NCBI RefSeq assembly: GCF_032854445.1
Contig: NW_027017993.1
Coordinates: 80,803 to 144,802 of the forward strand
Origin: Liolophura sinensis
Lineage: Eukaryota > Mollusca > Polyplacophora > Chitonida > Chitonidae
DNA: 64,000 nucleotides
Reading direction: 5' to 3'
In this document: positions 38,066 through 48,830 of the stretch, in pieces
Position numbering within the stretch: position 1 is the first letter of the stretch
Layout of the letters: each line of letters opens with the position of its first letter
Position numbers and translations under genes: made by a program
The notes under the pieces: model-generated
The model's input: the letters and a program-made list of their open reading frames with translations, nothing else
What the model was told of the DNA's origin: nothing
Database searches by the model: none

Positions 38066-38434
38066 CATGTAGATAAAGACATTGAGTTTGTCTTCGACAT
38101 AGAAGTACGACATTTGCTGGGTGAGTTAAATGGGCTTTTCCCAAAGATTTGACGTCGTCTGGGCTACCGAAGGGCACATAACTTATAATGAAAAGTTGAA
38201 TATAGTAATGACCAGTCGCGATTGTACATAGTTAATGTAGCCGATTTCAATTCGCAAAAAGACCAGGCAAAAATCCAAAAGTAGAAAAACTGTTCCAATG
38301 CTGTTGGTAAGAGGCTAATCCGACGTATTTTTTGACGAAAAATCGAATGGTGCAAACCGCGTTGCTCTCCGACCAATACATTTGGCTGTAGCCACAAATG
38401 AATAATCATTGATGTCAAGATCACGTGCCCAGCA
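38066..38434 (-). repeat. Inverted 369 bp partial satellite monomer
   Basis: Read on the minus strand, this segment matches the forward monomer from TGCTGGGCACG through CTACATG without any gap; for example it aligns with 39012-39380, also 369 bp. It is the only reverse-oriented satellite DNA in the window. It carries CCAAATGTATTGG and CGATTTTTCGTC, two uncommon alleles found together in the forward monomer at 39487 (near 39615 and 39655). It also carries private changes: GGGAAAAGCCC for GGGCCAAGCCC, and two substitutions in the TCTTACTTCTAAGTCG segment. A simple inversion of the array does not explain it, because the end phases do not match the flanks. An inserted, inverted fragment does. Confidence 0.95.
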
Positions 38435-38459
38435 CAGGTTTCCATGGAGTAAGAGCCGT

Positions 38460-38828
38460 TGCTGGGCACGTGATCTTGACATCAATGATTATTCATTTGT
38501 GGCTACAGCCAAAAGTATTGGTCGGAGAGCAACGCGGTTTGCACCATTCGATTTCTCGTCAAAAAATACGTCGGATTAGCCTCTTCCCAGCAGCATTGGA
38601 ACAGTTTTTCTACTTTTGGATTTTTGCCTGGTCTTTTTGCGAATTGAAATCGGCTACATTAACTATGTACAATCGCGACTGGTCATTACTATATTCAACT
38701 TTTCATTATAAGTTATGTGCCCTTCGGTAGCCCAGACGACGTCAAATCTTTGGGCCAAGCCCATTTAACTCACCCAGCAAATGTCTTACTTCTAAGTCGA
38801 AGACAAACTCAATGTCTTTATCTACATG
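38460..38828 (+). repeat. Forward arm of a long inverted repeat (partner of 38066-38434)
   Basis: This forward stretch is the reverse complement of 38066-38434 over all 369 positions. I counted eight mismatches (about 98% identity). The spacer is only 25 bp (38435-38459). Together they form a near-palindrome able in principle to extrude as a cruciform or, if transcribed, to fold into a long double-stranded hairpin. The mismatches argue against a simple fold-back read artefact, which would give identical arms. Confidence 0.9.
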
Positions 38829-39749
38829 TAGAAAAACCACACCATTTGTATATAAAAAAAAAACACAAGGTACTTGATACAGTGCGCTGTAAAAAGTACA
38901 ATTGAACACTGACCCACATCAATAAGGTGCCAAAAGATGCGTAATTGGGCCAGGCATCTCCAGCTGTTGAAAAATTGCAAATTTCCTTGGTTTCCATGGA
39001 GTAAGAGCCGTTGCTGGGCACGTGATCTTGACATCAATGATTATTCATTTGTGGCTACAGCCAAAAGTATTGGTCGGAGAGCAACGCGGTTTGCACCATT
39101 CGATTTCTCGTCAAAAAATACGTCGGATTAGCCTCTTACCAGCAGCATTGGAACAGTTTTTCTACTTTTGGATTTTTGCCTGGTCTTTTTGCGAATTGAA
39201 ATCGGCTACATTAACTATGTACAATCGCGACTGGTCATTACTATATTCAACTTTTCATTATAAGTTATGTGCCCTTCGGTAGCCCAGACGACGTCAAATC
39301 TTTGGGCCAAGCCCATTTAACTCACCCAGCAGTTGTATAACTTCTAAGTTGAAGACAAACTCAATGTCTTTATCTACATGTAGAAAAACCACACCATTTG
39401 TATATAAAAAAAACACAAGGTACTTGATACAGTCCGCTGTAAAAAGTACAATCGAACACTGACCCACATCAATAAGGTGCCAAAAGATGCGCAATTTGGC
39501 CAGGCATCTCCAGCTGTTGAAAAACTGCAAATTTCCTTGGTTTCCATGGAGTAAGAGCCGTTGCTGGGCACGTGATCTTGACATCAATGATTATTCATTT
39601 GTGGCTACAGCCAAATGTATTGGTCGGAGAGCAACGCGGTTTGCACCATTCGATTTTTCGTCAAAAAATACGTCGGATTAGCCTCTTACCAGCAGCATTG
39701 GAACAGTTTTTCCACTTTTGGATTTTTGCCTGGTCTTTTTGCGAATTGA

Positions 39750-42700
39750 AATCGGCTACATTAACTATGTACAATCGCGACTGGTCATTACTATATTCAA
39801 CTTTTCATTATAAATTATGTGCCCTTCGGTAGCCCAGACGACGTCAAATCTTTGGGCCAAGCCCATTTAACTCACCCAGCAAATGTCTTACTTCTAAGTC
39901 GAAGACAAACTCAATGTCTTTATCTACATGTAGAAAAAACCACACCATTTGTATATAAAAAAAACACAAGGTACTTGATACAGTGCGCTGTAAAAAGTAC
40001 AATTGAACACTGACCCACATCAATAAGGTGCCAAAAGATGCGCAATTGGGCCAGGCATCTCCAGCTGTTGAAAAATTGCAAATTTCCTTGGTTTCCATGG
40101 AGTAAGAGCCGTTGCTGGGCACGTGATCTTGACATCAATGATTATTCATTTGTGGCTACAGCCAAAAGTATTGGTCGGAGAGCAACACGGTTTGCACCAT
40201 TCGATTTCTCGTCAAAAATACGTCGGATTAGCGTCTTATCAGCAGCATTGGAACAGTTTTTCCACTTTTGGATTTTTGCCTGGTCTTTTCGCGAATTGAA
40301 ATCGGCTACATTAACTATGTACAATCGCGACTGGTCATTACTATATTCAACTTTTCATTATAAGTTATGTGCCCTTCGGTAGCCCAGACGACGTCAAATC
40401 TTTGGGCCAAGCCCATTTAACTCACCCAGGAGTTGTCTTACTTCTAAGTCGAAGATAAACTCAATGTCTTTATCTACATGTAGAAAAACCACACCATTTG
40501 TATAAAAAAACACAAGGTACTTGATACAGTGCGCTGTAAAAAGTACAATTGAACACTGACCCACATCAATAAGGTGCCAAAAGATGCGCAATTGGGCCAG
40601 GCATCTCCAGCTGTTGAAAAATTGCAAATTTCCTTGGTTTCCATGGAGTAAGAGCCGTTGCTGGGCACGTGATCTTGACATCAATGATTATTCATTTGTG
40701 GCTACAGCCAAAAGCATTGGTCGGAGAGCAACGCGGTTTGCACCATTCGATTTCTCGTCAAAAAATACGTCGGATTAGCCTCTTACCAACAGCATTGGAA
40801 CAGTTTTTCCACTTTTGGATTTTTGCCTGGTCTTTTTGCGAATTGAAATCGGCTACATTAACTATGTACAATCGCGACTGGTCATTACTATATTCAACTT
40901 TTCATTATAAGTTATGTGCCCTTCGGTAGCCAGACGACGTCAAATCTTTGGGCCAAGCCCATTTAACTCACCCAGCAAATGTCTTACTTCTAAGTCGAAG
41001 ACAAACTCAATGTCTTTATCTACATGTAGAAAAACCACACCATTTGTATATAAAAAAAAACACAAGGTACTTGATACAGTGCGCTGTAAAAAGTACAATT
41101 GAACACTGACCCACATCAATAAGGTGCCAAAAGATGCGTAATTGGGCCAGGCATCTCCAGCTGTTAAAAAATTGCAAATTTCCTTGGTTTCCATGGAGTA
41201 AGAGCCGTTGCTGGGCACGTGATCTTGACATCAATGATTATTCATTTGTGGCTACAGCCAAAAGTATTGGTCGGAGAGCAACGCGGTTTGCACCATTCGA
41301 TTTCTCGTCAAAAAATACGTCGGATTAGCCTCTTACCAGCAGCATTGGAACAGTTTATTTACTTTTGGAATTTTACCTGGTCTTTTGCTAATTGAAATCG
41401 GCTACATTAACTATGTACAATCGCGACTGGTCATTACTATATTCAACTTTTCATTATAAGTTATGTGCCCTTCGGTAGCCCAGACGACGTCAAATCTTTG
41501 GGCCAAGCCCATTTAATTCACCCAGCAAATGTCTTACTTCTAAGTCGAAGATAAACTCAATGTCTTTATCTACATGTAGAAAAACCACACCATTTGTATA
41601 TAAAAAAACACAAGGTACTTGATACAGTCCGCTGTAAAAAGTACAATTGAACACTGACCCACATCAATAAGGTGCCAAAAGATGCGCAATTGGGCCAGGC
41701 ATCTCCAGCTGTTGAAAAATTGCAAATTTCCTTGGTTTCCATGGAGTAAGAGCCGTTGCTGGGCACGTGATCTTGACATCAATGATTATTCATTTGTGGC
41801 TACAGCCAAAAGTATTGGTCGGAGAGCAACGCGGTTTGCACCATTCGATTTCTCGTCAAAAAATACGTCGGATTAGCCTCTTACCAGCAGCATTGGAACA
41901 GTTTTTCCACTTTTGGATTTTTGCCTGGTCTTTTTGCGAATTGAAATCGGCTACATTAACTATGTACAATCGCGACTGGTCATTACTATATTCAACTTTT
42001 CATTATAAGTTATGTGCCCTTCGGTAGCCCAGACGACGTCAAATCTTTGGGCCAAGCCCATTTAACTCACCCAGGAGTTGTCTTACTTCTAAGTCGAAGA
42101 TAAACTCAATGTCTTTATCTACATGTAGAAAAACCACACCATTTGTATATAAAAAAAACACAAGGTACTTGATACAGTCCGCTGTGAAAAGTACAATTGA
42201 ACACTGACCCACATCAATAAGGTGCCAAAAGATGCGCAATTGGGCCAGGCATCTCCAGCTGTTGAAAAATTGCAAATTTCCTTGGTTTCCATGGAGTAAG
42301 AGCCGTTGCTGGGCACGTGATCTTGACATCAATGATTATTCATTTGTGGCTACAGCCAAAAGTATTGGTCGGAGAGCAACGCGGTTTGCACCATTCGATT
42401 TCTCGTCAAAAAATACGTCGGATTAGCCTCTTACCAACAGCATTGGAACAGTTTTTCCACTTTTGGATTTTTGCCTGGTCTTTTTGCGAATTGAAATCGG
42501 CTACATTAACTATGTACAATCGCGACTGGTCATTACTATATTCAACTTTTCATTATAAGTTATGTGCCCTTCGGTAGCCCAGAAGACGTCAAATCTTTGG
42601 GCCAAGCCCATTTAACTCACCCAGCAAATGTCTTACTTCTAAGTCGAAGACAAACTCAATGTCTTTATCTACATGTAGAAAAACCACACCATTTGTATAT

Positions 42701-43100
42701 AAAAAAAACAAAAGGTACTTGATACAGTGCGCTGTAAAAAGTACAATTGAACACTGACCCACATCAATAAGGTGCCAAAAGATGCGTAATTGGGCCAGGC
42801 ATCTCCAGCTGTTAAAAAATTGCAAATTTCCTTGGTTTCCATGGAGTAAGAGCCGTTGCTGGGCACGTGATCTTGACATCAATGATTATTCATTTGTGGC
42901 TACAGCCAAAAGTATTGGTCGGAGAGCAACGCGGTTTGCACCATTCGATTTCTCGTCAAAAAATACGTCGGATTAGCCTCTTACCAGCAGCATTGGAACA
43001 GTTTTTTTACTTTTGGAATTTTACCTGGTCTTTTTGCTAATTGAAATCGGCTACATTAACTATGTACAATCGCGACTGGTCATTACTATATTCAACTTTT
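39750..43100 (+). repeat. Seven-monomer HOR, period about 3.85 kb, copy 1
   Basis: Ordered markers shared with 43594-46945 are TATAAATTATG, CAACACGGTTTGC with TTAGCGTCTTATCAGC and CTTTTCGCGAATTG, AAAGCATTGG with TACCAACAGC, GATGCGTAATTGG with GTTTATTTACTTTTGG, then a CTTTTTGCGAATTG copy. Offsets are 3,843-3,848 bp; the small drift comes from 1-3 bp indels in this copy (a lost A near 40215, a lost TA near 40503, a lost T near 41383). Confidence 0.75.
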
Positions 43101-43593
43101 CATTATAAGTTATGTGCCCTTCGGTAGCCCAGACGACGTCAAATCTTTGGGCCAAGCCCATTTAACTCACCCAGCAAATGTCTTACTTCTAAGTCGAAGA
43201 TAAACTCAATGTCTTTATCTACATGTAGAAAAACCACACCATTTGTATATAAAAAAACACAAGGTACTTGATACAGTCCGCTGTAAAAAGTACAATTGAA
43301 CACTGACCCACATCAATAAGGTGCCAAAAGATGCGCAATTGGGCCAGGCATCTCCAGCTGTTGAAAAATTGCAAATTTCCTTGGTTTCCATGGAGTAAGA
43401 GCCGTTGCTGGGCACGTGATCTTGACATCAATGATTATTCATTTGTGGCTACAGCCAAAAGTATTGGTCGGAGAGCAACGCGGTTTGCACCATTCGATTT
43501 CTCGTCAAAAAATACGTCGGATTAGCCTCTTACCAGCAGCATTGGAACAGTTTTTCCACTTTTGGATTTTTGCCTGGTCTTTTTGCGAATTGA

Positions 43594-46500
43594 AATCGGC
43601 TACATTAACTATGTACAATCGCGACTGGTCATTACTATATTCAACTTTTCATTATAAATTATGTGCCCTTCGGTAGCCCAGACGACGTCAAATCTTTGGG
43701 CCAAGCCCATTTAACTCACCCAGCAAATGTCTTACTTCTAAGTCGAAGACAAACTCAATGTCTTTATCTACATGTAGAAAAACCACACCATTTGTATATA
43801 AAAAAAACACAAGGTACTTGATACAGTGCGCTGTAAAAAGTACAATTGAACACTGACCCACATCAATAAGGTGCCAAAAGATGCGCAATTGGGCCAGGCA
43901 TCTCCAGCTGTTGAAAAATTGCAAATTTCCTTGGTTTCCATGGAGTAAGAGCCGTTGCTGGGCACGTGATCTTGACATCAATGATTATTCATTTGTGGCT
44001 ACAGCCAAAAGTATTGGTCGGAGAGCAACACGGTTTGCACCATTCGATTTCTCGTCAAAAAATACGTCGGATTAGCGTCTTATCAGCAGCATTGGAACAG
44101 TTTTTCCACTTTTGGATTTTTGCCTGGTCTTTTCGCGAATTGAAATCGGCTACATTAACTATGTACAATCGCGACTGGTCATTACTATATTCAACTTTTC
44201 ATTATAAGTTATGTGCCCTTCGGTAGCCCAGACGACGTCAAATCTTTGGGCCAAGCCCATTTAACTCACCCAGGAGTTGTCTTACTTCTAAGTCGAAGAT
44301 AAACTCAATGTCTTTATCTACATGTAGAAAAACCACACCATTTGTATATAAAAAAACACAAGGTACTTGATACAGTGCGCTGTAAAAAGTACAATTGAAC
44401 ACTGACCCACATCAATAAGGTGCCAAAAGATGCGCAATTGGGCCAGGCATCTCCAGCTGTTGAAAAATTGCAAATTTCCTTGGTTTCCATGGAGTAAGAG
44501 CCGTTGCTGGGCACGTGATCTTGACATCAATGATTATTCATTTGTGGCTACAGCCAAAAGCATTGGTCGGAGAGCAACGCGGTTTGCACCATTCGATTTC
44601 TCGTCAAAAAATACGTCGGATTAGCCTCTTACCAACAGCATTGGAACAGTTTTTCCACTTTTGGATTTTTGCCTGGTCTTTTTGCGAATTGAAATCGGCT
44701 ACATTAACTATGTACAATCGCGACTGGTCATTACTATATTCAACTTTTCATTATAAGTTATGTGCCCTTCGGTAGCCCAGACGACGTCAAATCTTTGGGC
44801 CAAGCCCATTTAACTCACCCAGCAAATGTCTTACTTCTAAGTCGAAGACAAACTCAATGTCTTTATCTACATGTAGAAAAACCACACCATTTGTATATAA
44901 AAAAAAACACAAGGTACTTGATACAGTGCGCTGTAAAAAGTACAATTGAACACTGACCCACATCAATAAGGTGCCAAAAGATGCGTAATTGGGCCAGGCA
45001 TCTCCAGCTGTTAAAAAATTGCAAATTTCCTTGGTTTCCATGGAGTAAGAGCCGTTGCTGGGCACGTGATCTTGACATCAATGATTATTCATTTGTGGCT
45101 ACAGCCAAAAGTATTGGTCGGAGAGCAACGCGGTTTGCACCATTCGATTTCTCGTCAAAAAATACGTCGGATTAGCCTCTTACCAGCAGCATTGGAACAG
45201 TTTATTTACTTTTGGAATTTTACCTGGTCTTTTTGCTAATTGAAATCGGCTACATTAACTATGTACAATCGCGACTGGTCATTACTATATTCAACTTTTC
45301 ATTATAAGTTATGTGCCCTTCGGTAGCCCAGACGACGTCAAATCTTTGGGCCAAGCCCATTTAACTCACCCAGCAAATGTCTTACTTCTAAGTCGAAGAT
45401 AAACTCAATGTCTTTATCTACATGTAGAAAAACCACACCATTTGTATATAAAAAAACACAAGGTACTTGATACAGTCCGCTGTAAAAAGTACAATTGAAC
45501 ACTGACCCACATCAATAAGGTGCCAAAAGATGCGCAATTGGGCCAGGCATCTCCAGCTGTTGAAAAATTGCAAATTTCCTTGGTTTCCATGGAGTAAGAG
45601 CCGTTGCTGGGCACGTGATCTTGACATCAATGATTATTCATTTGTGGCTACAGCCAAAAGTATTGGTCGGAGAGCAACGCGGTTTGCACCATTCGATTTC
45701 TCGTCAAAAAATACGTCGGATTAGCCTCTTACCAGCAGCATTGGAACAGTTTTTCCACTTTTGGATTTTTGCCTGGTCTTTTTGCGAATTGAAATCGGCT
45801 ACATTAACTATGTACAATCGCGACTGGTCATTACTATATTCAACTTTTCATTATAAATTATGTGCCCTTCGGTAGCCCAGACGACGTCAAATCTTTGGGC
45901 CAAGCCCATTTAACTCACCCAGCAAATGTCTTACTTCTAAGTCGAAGACAAACTCAATGTCTTTATCTACATGTAGAAAAACCACACCATTTGTATATAA
46001 AAAAAACACAAGGTACTTGATACAGTGCGCTGTAAAAAGTACAATTGAACACTGACCCACATCAATAAGGTGCCAAAAGATGCGCAATTGGGCCAGGCAT
46101 CTCCAGCTGTTGAAAAATTGCAAATTTCCTTGGTTTCCATGGAGTAAGAGCCGTTGCTGGGCACGTGATCTTGACATCAATGATTATTCATTTGTGGCTA
46201 CAGCCAAAAGCATTGGTCGGAGAGCAACGCGGTTTGTACCATTCGATTTCTCGTCAAAAAATACGTCGGATTAGCCTCTTACCAACAGCATTGGAACAGT
46301 TTTTCCACTTTTGGATTTTTGCCTGGTCTTTTTGCGAATTGAAATCGGCTACATTAACTATGTACAATCGCGACTGGTCATTACTATATTCAACTTTTCA
46401 TTATAAGTTATGTGCCCTTCGGTAGCCCAGACGACGTCAAATCTTTGGGCCAAGCCCATTTAACTCACCCAGCAAATGTCTTACTTCTAAGTCGAAGACA

Positions 46501-46945
46501 AACTCAATGTCTTTATCTACATGTAGAAAAACCACACCATTTGTATATAAAAAAAACACAAGGTACTTGATACAGTGCGCTGTAAAAAGTACAATTGAAC
46601 ACTGACCCACATCAATAAGGTGCCAAAAGATGCGTAATTGGGCCAGGCATCTCCAGCTGTTAAAAAATTGCAAATTTCCTTGGTTTCCATGGAGTAAGAG
46701 CCGTTGCTGGGCACGTGATCTTGACAACAATGATTATTCATTTGTGGCTACAGCCAAAAGTATTGGTCGGAGAGCAACGCGGTTTGCACCATTCGATTTC
46801 TCGTCAAAAAAATACGTCGGTTTAGCCTCTTACCAGCAGCATTGGAACAGTTTTTTTACTTTTGGAATTTTACCTGGTCTTTTTGCTAATTGAAATCGGC
46901 TACATTAACTATGTACAATCGCGACTGGTCATTACTATATTCAAC
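43594..46945 (+). repeat. Seven-monomer HOR, period about 3.85 kb, copy 2
   Basis: Second copy of 39750-43100 with the same marker order. It also contains an internal 2,199 bp echo: TATAAATTATG at about 43655 and again at 45855. The sixth monomer (46080) carries AAAGCATTGG where its counterpart (42232) has AAAGTATTGG, so markers have moved between neighbours since the duplication. Confidence 0.7.
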
Positions 46946-48830
46946 TTTTCATTATAAGTTATGTGCCCTTTGATAGCCCAGACGACGTCAAATCTTTGGG
47001 CCAAGCCCATTTAACTCACCCAGGAGTTGTCTTACTTCTAAGTCGAAGACAAACTCAATGTCTTTATCTACATGTAGAAAAACCACACCATTTGTATATA
47101 AAAAAAAACACAAGGTACTTAATACAGTGCGCTGTAAAAAGTACAATTGAACACTGACCCACATCAATAAGGTGCCAAAAGATGCGCAATTGGGCCAGAC
47201 ATCTCCAGCTGTTGAAAAATTGCAAATTTCCTTGGTTTCCATGGAGTAAGAGCCGTTGCTGGGCACGTGATCTTGACATCAATGATTATTCATTTGTGGC
47301 TACAGCCAAAAGTATTGGTCGGAGAGCAACGCGGTTTGCACCATTCGATTTCTCGTCAAAAAATACGTCGGATTAGCCTCTTACCAACAGCATTGGAACA
47401 GTTTTTCTACTTTTGGATTTTTGCCTGGTCTTTTTGCGAATTGAAATCGGCTACATTAACTATGTACAATCGCGACTGGTCATTACTATATTCAACTTTT
47501 CATTATAAGTTATGTGCCCTTCGGTAGCCCAGACGACGTCAAATCTTTGGGCCAAGCCCATTTAACTCACCTAGCAAATGTCTTACTTCTAAGTCGAAGA
47601 CAAACTCAATGTTTTTATCTACATGTAGAAAAACCACACCATTTGTATATAAAAAAAACACAAGGTACTTGATACAGTGCGCTGTAAAAAGTACAATTGA
47701 ACACTGACCCACATCAATAAGGTGCCAAAAGATGCGCAATTGGGCCAGGCATCTCCAGCTGTTGAAAAATTGCAAATTTCCTTGGTTTCCATGGAGTAAG
47801 AGCCGTTGCTGGGCACGTGATCTTGACATCAATGATTATTCATTTGTGGCTACAGCCAAAAGTATTGGTCGGAGAGCAACACGGTTTGCACCATTCGATT
47901 TCTCGTCAAAAAATACGTCGGATTAGCCTCTTATCAGCAGCATTGGAACAGTTTTTCCACTTTTGGATTTTTGCCTGGTCTTTTTGCGAATTGAAATCGG
48001 CTACATTAACTATGTACAATCGCGACTGGTCATTACTATATTCAACTTTTCATTATAAGTTATGTGCCCTTCGGTAGCACAGACGACGTCAAATCTTTGG
48101 GCCAAGCCCATTTAACTCACCCAGCAAATGTCTTACTTCTAAGTCGAAGACAAACTCAATGTCTTTATCTACATGTAGAAAAACCACACCATTTGTATAT
48201 AAAAAAAACACAAGGTACTTGATACAGTCCGCTGTAAAATGTACAATTGAACACTGACCCACATCAATAAGGTGCCAAAAGATGCGCAATTGGGCCAGAC
48301 ATCTCCAGCTGTTGAAAAATTGCAAATTTCCTTGGTTTCCATGGAGTAAGAGCCGTTGCTGGGCACGTGATCTTGACATCAATGATTATTCATTTGTGGC
48401 TACAGCCAAAAGTATTGGTCGGAGAGCAACGCGGTTTGCACCATTCGATTTCTCGTCAAAAAATACGTCGGATTAGCCTCTTACCAGCAGCATTGGAACA
48501 GTTTTTCTACTTTTGGATTTTTGCCTGGTCTTTTTGCGAATTGAAATCGGCTACATTAACTATGTACAATCGCGACTGGTCATTACTATATTCAACTTTT
48601 CATTATAAGTTATGTGCCCTTCGGTAGCCCAGACGACGTCAAATCTTTGGGCCAAGCCCATTTAACTCACCCAGCAAATGTCTTACTTCTAAGTCGAAGA
48701 CAAACTCAATGTCTTTATCTACATGTAGAAAAACCACACCATTTGTATATAAAAAAACACAAGGTACTTAATACAGTCCGCTGTAAAAAGTACAATTGAA
48801 CACTGACCCACATCAATAAGGTGCCAAAAG

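Larger units (their letters stand above)
38021..38936 (+). repeat. Interrupted monomer carrying an inverted partial-monomer insertion
   Basis: The forward monomer runs 38021-38065, is interrupted by 371 bp, and resumes at 38437 (GGTTTCCATGG) to 38936. Compared with neighbours, seven bases (TTTCCTT) are missing at the break and two bases (CA, 38435-38436) fit neither side. The arithmetic closes: 550 + 371 - 7 + 2 (the A-tract here is 10 A instead of 8) = 916, the observed spacing to 38937. The downstream half carries CAGTGCGCTG, an allele not seen anywhere to the left. Confidence 0.92.

Noticed and set aside
38066-38434. Simple in-place inversion of array DNA
   Set aside because: The end phases of the inverted fragment do not match the flanking breakpoints. 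The forward monomer resumes only 7 bp after where it stopped, so an inserted inverted fragment fits and an in-place inversion does not.
38066-38434. Transposon or foreign insertion at 38 kb
   Set aside because: All 369 bases align to the satellite monomer in reverse. There are no terminal repeats, target-site duplication or unrelated sequence, apart from a 2 bp filler.
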